Source: Maridesulfovibrio bastinii DSM 16055 (GTDB lineage: Bacteria; Desulfobacterota; Desulfovibrionia; Desulfovibrionales; Desulfovibrionaceae). From it: 64,000 bases of DNA. The position numbers and the translations under genes are program-made. The notes beneath the pieces are model-generated. The model was not told the DNA's origin. It saw nothing but the letters and a program-made list of their open reading frames with translations, and did no database searches. This document shows, one piece after another, positions 1 through 12,528 of the stretch. The stretch covers positions 62,001 through 126,000 of the forward strand of contig NZ_AUCX01000009.1 in assembly GCF_000429985.1 (NCBI RefSeq), read 5' to 3'. The stretch's first letter is position 1, and the number at the start of each line of letters is the position of its first letter.

Positions 1-375
1 CAGGACAATAACAAGTCTTTTGAAGGATTTTCACCATCAGCAATGGATTATCTTTCTGCCTATGAGTGGCCCGGAAATGTGCGCCAGTTACAGAATGTAA
101 TTGAACGCTGCGTGGTTTTAAGCCCCGGTCCGCAAATTAAATCGGAAGATCTGCCATCCGAAATAAAAGATGAGGAATCACAGTTCAAAAGTGCAGTTGA
201 TCTTCTTCCTTCAAAACTCAATCTTGCACATACCCTTGAAAAAATTGAAGCAAACCTTGTGCGCAGGGCTCTTGTTCATAGTAATTTTGTAAAAGTTGAT
301 GCAGCTGAAATGCTTGGAATTTCTAAATCACTTTTGCAGTATAAACTTAAAAAATATAATATTTCAGGTAAATAG
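1..375 (+). CDS. sigma-54-dependent NtrC-family regulator, C-terminal part
   Basis: The reading frame is open from base 1, so the gene begins upstream of the window; only the last 124 codons are here. The segment YEWPGNVRQLQNVIER (about residues 21-36 of the fragment) is the hallmark end of the AAA+ sigma-54 activation domain. The last 45 residues form a Fis-type helix-turn-helix (VRRALVHSNFVKVDAAEMLGIS) that binds enhancer sites. Proteins of this family hydrolyse ATP to open sigma-54 RNA polymerase promoters. The sensory domain lies outside the window, so the signal cannot be named. The gene converges on the TPR lipoprotein gene across a shared terminator. Confidence 0.9.
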   Translation, partial: QDNNKSFEGFSPSAMDYLSAYEWPGNVRQLQNVIERCVVLSPGPQIKSEDLPSEIKDEESQFKSAVDLLPSKLNLAHTLEKIEANLVRRALVHSNFVKVDAAEMLGISKSLLQYKLKKYNISGK

Positions 376-400
376 ATAAAAATATAAATTTTAGGTAATA

Positions 401-444
401 AATAAAGAAGGGTGTTCAAAGTATTTTGAACACCCTTCTTTATT
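401..444. terminator. bidirectional intrinsic terminator
   Basis: A perfect 20-bp inverted repeat (401-420 against 425-444) with a 4-nt loop sits between two convergent genes. The outer part of the arms is A/T-rich, giving a U-tract in both directions. Confidence 0.85.
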
Positions 445-470
445 ATGGATATATTTATGAACTCGAATAA

Positions 471-1265
471 CTATTTGATTTCTTTTTCAATATAGCTGAT
501 GCGCAGTTCTATGGCATTCGGATTAGGGTATGTGTCTTTTATCTCTTTAAGCAGGTCCAGAGCTTTTTTATAGTCATCCTGCTGCTCATAAAGGTCTGCA
601 AGCAGAAAAGCGGCCTCGGAGTGTATCTCCGCGGAAACTTCATGCATGCTGACAAGATTCTCAAGCTCTGCCATAGCTCTCTGTCTGGCCTGAATCAAAG
701 TCAGAGTCTGGGCTTTTTCAAAAAGAGCTTCTGATTTTGTTTCAATATTGTCAGTGTAATCGGCACATTCACCAAAAATAAGAATAGCCAGATCGTAGCT
801 TCTAAGCTCTCGATAAGTTCTTGCGAGCATCATTCTTGTTTTATCCATTTCAGCCTGTGGCTGATCAGGAAATTCAAGACTTTTTTCCAGATTTTCAACT
901 GCTGCTTTCAGTTTACCGCAGCGGATATACATTGCTGCTACACGTCTTTTAAGCACAGGAGCTTTTTTGGAGTCATGCCCGAATTCAAGATACATGGCTT
1001 CTAAAATGCTTGCTCCACGCTCCGGGTCCTGTCGCACATCAGAAGCAATGGAAACAAGCTTATTCCACGCCTGTAGACGTTTTTTTCCCTGCGGGTTGTT
1101 TTGCAGATAGCTTTCAAAACCCTTTTCAGCTTCAAAGTAATATCCGTCTGAAAAGGATTTCCGGGCTTTCGCAAATTCAGGATTAACCTGATTACTGTTA
1201 TTTTCGCAGCCCTGAACACTGAATATTGTCAGGGCTGCGATAAATATAAGCAGGAATTTCCTCAT
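471..1265 (-). CDS. TPR-repeat lipoprotein
   Basis: A 264-residue protein with a type II signal peptide: a hydrophobic stretch after MRK, then the lipobox SVQGC with the lipidated cysteine at about residue 20. The rest is alpha-helical and TPR-like, with phrases such as AKARKSFSDGYYFEAEKGFESYL and ALDLLKEIKDTYPNP, so it probably acts as a protein-interaction scaffold on the periplasmic face of a membrane. It resembles BamD/YbgF-type TPR lipoproteins in layout, but I cannot assign it to either. Its start codon lies 2 nt after the gyrA stop, so it is almost certainly co-transcribed and translationally coupled with gyrA. Confidence 0.8.
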   Translation of the reverse strand: MRKFLLIFIAALTIFSVQGCENNSNQVNPEFAKARKSFSDGYYFEAEKGFESYLQNNPQGKKRLQAWNKLVSIASDVRQDPERGASILEAMYLEFGHDSKKAPVLKRRVAAMYIRCGKLKAAVENLEKSLEFPDQPQAEMDKTRMMLARTYRELRSYDLAILIFGECADYTDNIETKSEALFEKAQTLTLIQARQRAMAELENLVSMHEVSAEIHSEAAFLLADLYEQQDDYKKALDLLKEIKDTYPNPNAIELRISYIEKEIK

Positions 1266-1267
1266 AA

Positions 1268-3715
1268 TCAGGATTCTTCCGTTTCCAGATCAGAATCCAG
1301 TTCATCGTCATCGATGACCAGATCAAATCCTGCTACAAAGTCATTTTCATCCATTCTCACAAGGCGTACGCCCTGAGTGGCTCTGCCGACAAGGCTTACT
1401 TCACCAACGGACATGCGGATAATTTTATTTCCTGACGTGAGAAGAACAACTTCATCATCCTGAGAAACCATAATAGCACCGAGAACACTGCCGGTTTTAT
1501 CGGTAACACGCATACTGATGATACCTTTTCCGCCTCGTGTCTGAGTTCTGTGCTGATCAATATTGGTTCTCTTTCCGAATCCGCCTTCTGAAACGGTGAG
1601 CAGCTGGGTACGGAATTCATCTCCGGTTACAACACCGGAAACAACTTCGTCACCACTGCGCAGGGCAATACCCTTTACTCCGCTTGCTACACGGCCCATA
1701 GGACGAACATCATGGCAGCTGAAGCGGATTGATGTTCCCTTTCTGGTAACCAGAACAATCTCGTCATCTGCTCCGACCTGCTTAACAGTTATCAGCTCGT
1801 CATCTTCACGCATGTTTACGGCGCGTATTCCGGACTGACGGCAGTTGCTGTAAAGCGAAATAAGAGAACGTTTGACCATTCCCTTCTTGGTTACAAAAAG
1901 GAAGAAGTAGTCATCTGAAAATTCTCTCATGGAAAGAGCCGTTGCAATTGACTCATCCTTTTCAAGAGGCAGAAGGTTGGCGATATGTGCGCCTTTTGCG
2001 TTTCTGCTTCCTTCCGGAACCTGATGAACCTTGATTTTGAACATCTTTCCTTTGGAAGTGAAGAGCAGCAGATGCTGATGATTCGAAGTGGTCAGGAAAG
2101 TATGAATGAAGTCTCCATCCCTTGTTGAAACACCGGCAATACCTTTTCCGCCACGTTTCTGACGCTGGTAGTTTGAAAGCGGAGTACGCTTGATATATCC
2201 GCGCCTTGAAAGGGTGATAACAACTTCATCATCAGGGATGAGATCTTCGATATCAATATCGTTAGGATCATGACCCATGAGCTTTGTTTTGCGTTCAGTT
2301 GCGTAAGTCTTTTTAACTTCCGCAAGTTCATCTCTGATAACGCCTTTGAGAACTTCCTCCTGTTCAAGAATACTTTTGAAATATTCAATCCTTTTAAGAA
2401 GTTCAGCATATTCTTCGAGAAGTTTTTCATGCTCAAGGTTGGTCAGACGATGAAGTCTCATATCCAGAATGGCCTGAGCCTGCGGCTGTGACAGCTCAAA
2501 TCTTTCCATGAGTCCGATGCGTGCTTCTTCCGCAGCCTTTGAAGCGCGGATAATTCTTACAACTTCATCAATGTTATCAAGAGCGATACGCAGCCCTTCA
2601 AGAATGTGGGCGCGTTTTTCAGACTTTTCAAGATCATATCTTGTCCGCCTGATAACAACTTCACGTCTATGATCAAGGAAGCACTGTAAAACACTCTTGA
2701 GGTTCAGCAGGACGGGTCTGTTATCTACAACAGCCATCATGTTGATACCGAAAGAGGTTTCAAGCTGGGTGAATTTATAGAGCTGATTAATTATGATATC
2801 AGCGATTGAACCGCGTTTGAGGTCTATAACGATTCTGATACCGTTACGGTCTGATTCGTCACGAAGGTCTGAAACACCTTCAATTTTTCCCTCACCTATC
2901 AGTAGAGCAATTTTTTCTACCAGCGTGGATTTATTAAGAGCGTAGGGAATTTCAGTTATAACCACGCTCTCCATTCCGTTCTTGCGTTCTTCTATATTCA
3001 GAACACCGCGGATTTTAATACTTCCGCGTCCGGTATGGTAGGCTTCTTCAAGACCCTTTCCACCAAAACACATGGCGGATGTCGGGAAATCAGGACCCTT
3101 GATAAACTTCATCAGGGTTGAAATTTCACAATCAGGATTATCCAGAAGATGGGTTGTTCCGTCTATAAGTTCACCGAGGTTGTGCGGTGGAATATTGGTG
3201 GCCATACCAACTGCAATACCGGATGTACCGTTAAGCAGCAGGTTTGGAACTTTTGTAGGCAGAACTGAGGGTTCCTGCAGGGAGTTATCGTAGTTATCCC
3301 TGAAATCGACAGTATTTTTGTCCAGGTCGGCCAGAAATTCAGAACTGAGTCTGGACATGCGGGCTTCGGTGTAACGCATAGCCGCTGCCGCATCACCATC
3401 AATGGAACCGAAGTTACCCTGACCGTCCACAAGAGGATCTCTCATGGAAAATTCCTGGGCCATACGGACAAGAGCGTCATAAACAGCAGAATCACCGTGG
3501 GGATGATATTTACCGATTACGTCACCGACAACACGCGCCGATTTTTTATAAGCTCTGTTATAATAGTTACCAAGTTCATGCATGGCATATAAAATACGCC
3601 TGTGAACCGGTTTTAATCCGTCTCTGGCATCAGGAATCGCTCGGCCTATAATGACACTGAGAGAATATTCCAGATAGGATTTTCTAAGTTCATCTTCAAT
3701 TGTTACCTGAGTCAC
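1268..3715 (-). CDS. gyrA: DNA gyrase subunit A
   Basis: GyrA is the DNA-breaking and rejoining subunit of gyrase, which introduces negative supercoils. The protein is 815 residues, a normal length for the family. The catalytic tyrosine is Y115 in [12 protein letters not shown]. The quinolone-determining segment [10 protein letters not shown] (71-80) keeps the sensitive-type Ser76 and Asp80. The GyrA box QRQKRGGKG at 517-525 marks the DNA-wrapping C-terminal domain, followed by beta-pinwheel blades and an acidic tail. gyrB lies 223 bp upstream on the same strand, with a hairpin between them that could attenuate transcription. Confidence 0.98.
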   Translation of the reverse strand: MTQVTIEDELRKSYLEYSLSVIIGRAIPDARDGLKPVHRRILYAMHELGNYYNRAYKKSARVVGDVIGKYHPHGDSAVYDALVRMAQEFSMRDPLVDGQGNFGSIDGDAAAAMRYTEARMSRLSSEFLADLDKNTVDFRDNYDNSLQEPSVLPTKVPNLLLNGTSGIAVGMATNIPPHNLGELIDGTTHLLDNPDCEISTLMKFIKGPDFPTSAMCFGGKGLEEAYHTGRGSIKIRGVLNIEERKNGMESVVITEIPYALNKSTLVEKIALLIGEGKIEGVSDLRDESDRNGIRIVIDLKRGSIADIIINQLYKFTQLETSFGINMMAVVDNRPVLLNLKSVLQCFLDHRREVVIRRTRYDLEKSEKRAHILEGLRIALDNIDEVVRIIRASKAAEEARIGLMERFELSQPQAQAILDMRLHRLTNLEHEKLLEEYAELLKRIEYFKSILEQEEVLKGVIRDELAEVKKTYATERKTKLMGHDPNDIDIEDLIPDDEVVITLSRRGYIKRTPLSNYQRQKRGGKGIAGVSTRDGDFIHTFLTTSNHQHLLLFTSKGKMFKIKVHQVPEGSRNAKGAHIANLLPLEKDESIATALSMREFSDDYFFLFVTKKGMVKRSLISLYSNCRQSGIRAVNMREDDELITVKQVGADDEIVLVTRKGTSIRFSCHDVRPMGRVASGVKGIALRSGDEVVSGVVTGDEFRTQLLTVSEGGFGKRTNIDQHRTQTRGGKGIISMRVTDKTGSVLGAIMVSQDDEVVLLTSGNKIIRMSVGEVSLVGRATQGVRLVRMDENDFVAGFDLVIDDDELDSDLETEES

Positions 3716-3877
3716 TGCAACCTCCGGTTGGGAAGCACTATTTTACAGCCTCCGGTGTCTTAAATTATCAAGTCACCTGATTAACTTAACTTTTTATACA
3801 ATTGTTATAAAAAGAAGCTTTATCTTTATAATCCAATAAAACATACAGTCTTTTGGATTGAAGGCTTATTCATTTCC

Positions 3878-3915
3878 AAAAATCACGGCAAAGCCTTAAA
3901 ACTTTTTAAGCCGTG
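3878..3915 (-). terminator. hairpin between gyrB and gyrA, possible partial terminator
   Basis: On the minus strand a CACGGC/GCCGTG stem (3910-3915 with 3884-3889) encloses an inner A/T pairing and is followed by ATTTTT. It could terminate or attenuate transcription after gyrB, leaving gyrA to depend partly on its own promoter in the 3716-3870 spacer. Confidence 0.5.
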
Positions 3916-3938
3916 GAAAACTAAAACAAATCAAGATA

Positions 3939-7489
<3,551 letters not shown>

Positions 7490-7623
7490 ATATATTCTCC
7501 TTGTTTTTTTCGTATACTCGGTTCGTATGTTACTTATCTAAATAAGTGTTTAAAATATAAATATTTTTTAAGAACAATCATTGTCGGATATACCGAACAG
7601 ATGAACATTCTTTTTGTTTTTAA

Positions 7624-8934
7624 TTACTTAGGAACACGCCCGCGGCATTTATTTTCCAAAGTTATCAACAGGTCTTTCGTTTCTTTATTAACCTTCTGTA
7701 ATTTATCTATTTTTTTAACAGAATAAAGAACAGTACTATGATCCTTGCCCCCAAATATGCGTCCTAGCGAAGGAAAAGAAACTCCCAGCAGATGCCGGCA
7801 GAGATACATGGCCATCTGTCGCGGGCGCACTATGGATTGCAGCCTCTTGTTGCCTTTCAGCTCTTCAGTTGAAACATTGAAATGCTCAGAGACAGCCTGA
7901 AGAATATATTCAGGTGTAAGTTCCTGATCTGTTTTTTCTTCGGTATTGTTTAAAATATGCTCGAAGTCTTTCTGGTCGAGGTTTTTCCTTACCAGCTCTT
8001 TGAATGCCGAAAGTTTAATCAGAATGCCCTGAAGGTAGCGGAAATCCTGAAATTTCTGGGACAGGGTCAGTATCTGCTCTTTTGAAAGCTGGAGCTTTTT
8101 TATTTTGCACTGCTTTTGTATGAACGATGTTCTAATTTCAAGGTCAGGCCTTTTAAGAGTGACAATGAGTCCCCATTCCAGTCTTGATTTAAGGTTCTGG
8201 TTTAAAAAGTCATAAGTGACCAGCTTGTCATTGCAGCAGAAGACCATCTGTTTTTCATTTTCATAAAAATTATTGAAAATAGATATCATTTCCTGCTGTA
8301 GTTCCTCGTATTTGCGGATTGATTGAAAATCGTCCACAAAGATATAGTCCATACTGAAAAAGTAATTTCTGGCTTTGAAGTTATCACCTGAAAATTTAAC
8401 GGAATAAATGGTTTTTATATCATCCATGTTTCCAAGAAAAATTTTATCGGTTTCAACTCTTTTGCTTATTTCATTGGCAATGGCTTTCATCATGTGACTT
8501 TTGCCGCTGCCGTTTTTTCCACAGATTACAAATGGGTTGAAAGTAACTGTTTCAAGTCTGGCGACTTCTTTTGCTGAAGCTAGCGGGAAAAAGTTTTTTT
8601 TACTGATGATGAAATTATCAAAGGTAAAAGTGTGACCGAAAGGAAAGTCAATTCTCCTTGGAGTTTCACTTATGGCAGAGTGTTGCTCTGATGATTTTTG
8701 CTGCCCGTTGTTTGAGTATGAAACTTTAAAACCTTTACCAAGAAAAGTTGAAAGTTGTTCCTCGAATCTGCTTTGAATGCTGTTTTTGAACCAGTTACCG
8801 AAAAAAGCATGAGGAAAGGTGACGACAACCTCTCCGGTTTCGTCTGAAATATCGATTTTTATGGGATCGTACCATCGCTGTAACTCTGATTCGGAACAGG
8901 TCTGGAGGAGGTGATTTCTTAGTCCGTTTTTCAC
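7624..8934 (-). CDS. dnaA: chromosomal replication initiator DnaA
   Basis: DnaA is an AAA+ ATPase that melts the origin. In the 436 residues I see the N-terminal helicase-loading domain (1-70), a short linker, Walker A GKNGSGKS (139-146), Walker B FVDD (199-202), and the C-terminal DNA-binding signature GGKDHSTVLYSVKKI. The sequence is divergent from enteric DnaA: Walker A has Asn and Ser where GPTGLGKT is usual, as in Desulfovibrio relatives. The start is GTG with no strong Shine-Dalgarno sequence visible. dnaN follows on the same strand. Confidence 0.95.
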   Translation of the reverse strand: MKNGLRNHLLQTCSESELQRWYDPIKIDISDETGEVVVTFPHAFFGNWFKNSIQSRFEEQLSTFLGKGFKVSYSNNGQQKSSEQHSAISETPRRIDFPFGHTFTFDNFIISKKNFFPLASAKEVARLETVTFNPFVICGKNGSGKSHMMKAIANEISKRVETDKIFLGNMDDIKTIYSVKFSGDNFKARNYFFSMDYIFVDDFQSIRKYEELQQEMISIFNNFYENEKQMVFCCNDKLVTYDFLNQNLKSRLEWGLIVTLKRPDLEIRTSFIQKQCKIKKLQLSKEQILTLSQKFQDFRYLQGILIKLSAFKELVRKNLDQKDFEHILNNTEEKTDQELTPEYILQAVSEHFNVSTEELKGNKRLQSIVRPRQMAMYLCRHLLGVSFPSLGRIFGGKDHSTVLYSVKKIDKLQKVNKETKDLLITLENKCRGRVPK

Positions 8935-9173
8935 TTGATGGGATAGGTGTTTTTTATATGGTTATCTATCTAGAATTTAAAAGAAAAAAAAATGTCAGCA
9001 ACTACCTTTTCAACCACCCCGCAACTCTTTTAATCTTATAGCTGATTTTGCCCTTCAAGCCAAGGGTAAACGGCTTTATTAAACTGATTCTTGCTTAAAA
9101 ATACAATTGCATTAAAATCGTCTTTAAGCCACAATTGCTATCCCCCTGTGAAACATGCAAACGGAGTTTTCCA
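8935..9173. other. divergent spacer between dnaA and the DUF39 gene
   Basis: This 239-bp A/T-rich spacer separates two divergently transcribed genes and must carry both promoters. I looked for DnaA boxes (TTATCCACA and one-mismatch forms) and found no convincing site or cluster, so I do not call an origin here. The only clear signal is the GGAG Shine-Dalgarno sequence at 9163-9166 that fixes the start of the downstream gene. Confidence 0.5.
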
Positions 9174-10346
9174 ATGGCAGATACGTTTGAAGTCAATAAA
9201 TCGATAAAAGAAATCAATGATCGCATCAAAAAAGGCAAAGCCGTTGTCGTCAATGCCGAAGAGATGGTCGATATAGTCCGTTCGAAAGGCAAGGTTCAGG
9301 CGGCAAAAGAAATAGATGTCGTCACTACCGGAACTTTTTCACCGATGTGTTCTTCGGGAATGCTTTTCAACATCGGACAGTCCGCACCTGTTATCAAAAC
9401 ATCACAGTGCTGGCTGAACAATGTTCCCTGTCATGCCGGTCTTGCCGCTGTTGACTCCTATCTCGGAGCCACAGAGCCTGCCGCTGATGATCCGCTTAAT
9501 AAAGTTCATCCCGGCCGTTTCTCCTACGGAGGAGGGCATGTAATCGAAGATCTGATCGCCGGAAAGGTTATCCATCTCAAGGCAAAGGCCTATGGAACGG
9601 ACTGCTATCCGCGCCGTGAAGTGGAGAAGGATATAACCCTTAAGGATCTTCCCAACGCATGGCTGCTTAATCCCCGCAACTGCTATCAGAATTACAATTG
9701 CGCGGTTAATATGACCAGCAGAACTGTCTACACGTACATGGGACCTCTAAAGCCCAATCAGCGTAACGCAAACTATGCTACTGCCGGAAAGATTTCACCG
9801 CTTCTGAATGATCCTTATTTCATGACCATAGGTTTTGGAACAAAGATATTCCTCGGTGGTGGAATAGGACATGTTCTCGGAGCCGGAACCCAGCATGTGC
9901 CGAATCCTAAAAGAAATGAACGTGGTATCCCTCTTACCGGTTCCGGTACCCTTATGCTCAAGGGTGACATGAAAGGCATGGAACAGAGGTATGTACGCGG
10001 ACTTGGTTTCCCCGGATACGGCTGCACAATTTCAGTTGGTGTAGGTATTCCTATCCCTGTTTTGAACGAGGAAGTTGCATGGTATGCCGGTGTTTCCGAT
10101 GCGGATATTCAGGTACCTGTAAGAGACTACGGATATGATTATCCTAATGGAATCTCACGTATTCTCGGTCATGTTACTTATGAGGAGCTGAGATCAGGAG
10201 AAATAAATCTGAATGGTAAAACCATTCCGACAATTCCCATGACCAGTTACTCTATCTCGCTTGAAATTGCTGATAAGCTTAAAAAATGGATCAGTGACGG
10301 TGATTTCCTGCTTACTGAGCCTGTGGAAAAAATTGAATCTTATTAG
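9174..10346 (+). CDS. DUF39 (COG1900) homocysteine-biosynthesis-type protein
   Basis: A 390-residue protein that I recognise as the DUF39/HcyBio family from phrases such as TGTFSPMCSSGMLFNIGQS, CHAGLAAVDSYLGA and GTKIFLGGGIGHVLGAGTQH. In methanogens and sulfate reducers this family is linked to making homocysteine directly from sulfide and aspartate semialdehyde, often with an NIL/ferredoxin-domain partner; no partner is visible here. Conserved cysteines (in SPMCSSG, SQCWLNNVPCHAG and NPRNCYQNYNC) could carry sulfur or a cluster. I chose ATG 9174, because GGAG lies 7 nt upstream, over a 13-codon longer version starting at 9135. It is monocistronic, with a strong terminator downstream. Confidence 0.82.
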   Translation: MADTFEVNKSIKEINDRIKKGKAVVVNAEEMVDIVRSKGKVQAAKEIDVVTTGTFSPMCSSGMLFNIGQSAPVIKTSQCWLNNVPCHAGLAAVDSYLGATEPAADDPLNKVHPGRFSYGGGHVIEDLIAGKVIHLKAKAYGTDCYPRREVEKDITLKDLPNAWLLNPRNCYQNYNCAVNMTSRTVYTYMGPLKPNQRNANYATAGKISPLLNDPYFMTIGFGTKIFLGGGIGHVLGAGTQHVPNPKRNERGIPLTGSGTLMLKGDMKGMEQRYVRGLGFPGYGCTISVGVGIPIPVLNEEVAWYAGVSDADIQVPVRDYGYDYPNGISRILGHVTYEELRSGEINLNGKTIPTIPMTSYSISLEIADKLKKWISDGDFLLTEPVEKIESY

Positions 10347-10364
10347 TTGCTTTACACTGTTTAT

Positions 10365-10400
10365 AAAAAGCCCCTGTAATCTGATTACAGGGGCTTTTTT
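10365..10400. terminator. bidirectional intrinsic terminator
   Basis: A stem AAGCCCCTGTAAT pairs with ATTACAGGGGCTT around a 3-nt loop, with A5 before and T6 after. It serves both the DUF39 gene and the convergent chemoreceptor gene. Confidence 0.9.
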
Positions 10401-10431
10401 AGGTTCTTGACCGAATGTTCTGTATTTATAT

Positions 10432-12243
10432 TTAATCGATACGCTTTTTGAGATTGTTGATAACTTTTTTGATGTCGCCCATTATGCTGTCCAGATTGGT
10501 GACTGCATTTTGAGATCCCTGAACGTTATCTTTTGATTCTTCAACCAGCTTTTTCATTTCTTCAATTGAGTTGCTGACCTGCATATTAGCCTGAGCCTGA
10601 TCTTCAGTTGATTCGGAAATCGAGGATGAACGCTTATAGGCTTCTTCTGCCCCCTCTGAAATTACCTCAAGCATTTCTCCTGATTTTTCAGAGATGTCGG
10701 CAGCTTCAGTTATATCATCAGCAATTTTACTCATGGATTGTGCGTTGGCCTGAGCACTGCTCTGGATTCCGAGAATTATATTACCAACTTCTTTGGTCGC
10801 ATTCATTGTCTTTTCTGCGAGCTTGCGTATTTCATCCGCAACAACAGCAAATCCGCGACCGGCTTCTCCGGCTCTGGCCGCTTCAATGGCTGCGTTCAGA
10901 GCCAGAAGATTTGTCTGATCCGCAATATCTGAAATAACGGTCATAACATTACCGATTGATTCAGCCTGATCATCAAGTTCAGCCATCTGTTTTTCTAATT
11001 CGTCAGCCTTTAAATGAATTTCTCTGATTGACTGGACTGATTCTTCCACCATTCTGGCTCCATCTCTTGTGGAGTTCAGTTCTTCCTTGGCCTGATTCAT
11101 GGATTCGCTTGAAAGAGAAGTTATTATCTCAACAGCTCTGCTTAAATTATCCATGGAACTTTCAGATTGTCCCATCTGATACTGCTGATCGTCTGCCTTA
11201 CCATGAATTTCACGCATGTGGTTTTTCACGGTATCCATTACCTCTCCACTTTTAGTGACAGCTTCTTCCAGTATTTTTACTGTTCTTCCTATTTCGGCAA
11301 TGGAGTGTTCTACTTCCTGTTTATTTTTTTCAGCTTCATTTCGGGCTTCTGCTGCTTCCTGAGCTTCTTTGCGTGATTCTCTGACAGCTTTCTCGGTTTC
11401 ATTTCTGCTGACCGAAATTTGAGATGACATTTTGTTCATTTCACGCGAAAGCTCGGAAAGTTCGTCTGCTCCGCTTTCATCAAGTTTTTCGTCAAGTCTG
11501 CCGTCAGTTATCCTTTTGGCACCATTTACCGCTTCTTTGAGTGGAATTCTGATGCTTCTGGCAATGAGCAGGCAGATAGGGAGGATTATGAGCAGGAGTA
11601 TTACCAGGATTACAGCTATGGCGATGATTATTCTCTGATCAACAATGTTTTCAAGTTTGCTTTGAATTTTATCCTGTGCTTTTTTTACATGGCTTAAATA
11701 GACACCTGTTCCAATCCAGATGTCAGTACCGGGTATAAATTTTGCCGTACCTATTTTGGGTTGAACCCCTTCACCGGGTTTTTCCCATTCAAAAGGCATA
11801 ACACCACCGCCTGCACGGGCGGTCTGATACAGATTACGAACCATGTAATTACCGCCGGCGTCTTTGAGATCAGCCAAGTCTTTGCCAATAAGTTTAGGAA
11901 GGGTGGCGTGGGCAATACATACGGTTTTTCTATAGGCATAAAAATATCCGGAATTGTCGTCTTCAAAACGAATACTGTCCAGAGCCTGCTGGACGATAGC
12001 TGCCTGCTCAGTCTTATCTGTTACCCCTTTCAGAGCCAGCTTTAAAGATTCAGCAAGAACATCAGTGGCTACTGATATTTTCTGTTTTTCTTCATTGAGG
12101 GTAACCTGTCCGATTATGTCCGTTCCTGTCTCTGTCAGATTTTTTGAGGAATGCCAGTATTCAGCAAGCCCTACAGCAAATGAAAGCAGCATCAGTATAA
12201 ATATTAATTGTATTCTGGTGCCTATTTTAACGTTACGAAACAT
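10432..12243 (-). CDS. methyl-accepting chemotaxis protein with periplasmic Cache domain
   Basis: A transmembrane chemoreceptor of 603 residues. Order: TM1 (about 11-29); a periplasmic single-Cache sensor (about 45-190, with [22 protein letters not shown] and [16 protein letters not shown]); TM2 (about 204-228); HAMP (229-283); a long coiled coil; and the conserved signalling tip [20 protein letters not shown] (439-458). It feeds CheA/CheW signalling to the flagellar motor, fitting the motility genes at 53-58 kb. Single-Cache domains usually bind small organic acids; the ligand here is unknown. There is no CheR-binding pentapeptide at the C-terminus (it ends NNLKKRID). GGAGG precedes the start. 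Confidence 0.93.
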   Translation of the reverse strand: MFRNVKIGTRIQLIFILMLLSFAVGLAEYWHSSKNLTETGTDIIGQVTLNEEKQKISVATDVLAESLKLALKGVTDKTEQAAIVQQALDSIRFEDDNSGYFYAYRKTVCIAHATLPKLIGKDLADLKDAGGNYMVRNLYQTARAGGGVMPFEWEKPGEGVQPKIGTAKFIPGTDIWIGTGVYLSHVKKAQDKIQSKLENIVDQRIIIAIAVILVILLLIILPICLLIARSIRIPLKEAVNGAKRITDGRLDEKLDESGADELSELSREMNKMSSQISVSRNETEKAVRESRKEAQEAAEARNEAEKNKQEVEHSIAEIGRTVKILEEAVTKSGEVMDTVKNHMREIHGKADDQQYQMGQSESSMDNLSRAVEIITSLSSESMNQAKEELNSTRDGARMVEESVQSIREIHLKADELEKQMAELDDQAESIGNVMTVISDIADQTNLLALNAAIEAARAGEAGRGFAVVADEIRKLAEKTMNATKEVGNIILGIQSSAQANAQSMSKIADDITEAADISEKSGEMLEVISEGAEEAYKRSSSISESTEDQAQANMQVSNSIEEMKKLVEESKDNVQGSQNAVTNLDSIMGDIKKVINNLKKRID

Positions 12244-12409
12244 TTGTCCTCCGGAAAAAATGTATTTTTACATAAATATTTAATATTATTATACTAAATA
12301 AAAATATCTTGTAGCAAGATGGAAATTCATTCCTTGATAGTAGGAAAAAAATATAATCAAATTATATTTTATTTTTATTTATATAATAAAATCAATAGTA
12401 AAAATGAAA

Positions 12410-12427
12410 TGAAACAATATTGTTTCA
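12410..12427. promoter_or_regulatory. 18-bp perfect palindrome upstream of the chemoreceptor gene
   Basis: TGAAACAATATTGTTTCA is a perfect 18-bp palindrome about 170 bp upstream of the chemoreceptor start, in a 285-bp spacer (12244-12528) that is otherwise extremely A/T-rich and holds no gene. It may be an operator. Alternatively, on the minus strand it forms a short hairpin followed by a T-rich stretch and could be a weak terminator of the helicase gene. Confidence 0.4.
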
Positions 12428-12528
12428 AAAAAGAGGATGATTATGGAATTATAAATTTATGATTATAAGACATTATTTAAAAATTATAATAAGCATTGGA
12501 GGAATATAAAAATATATTATTATTAAAA

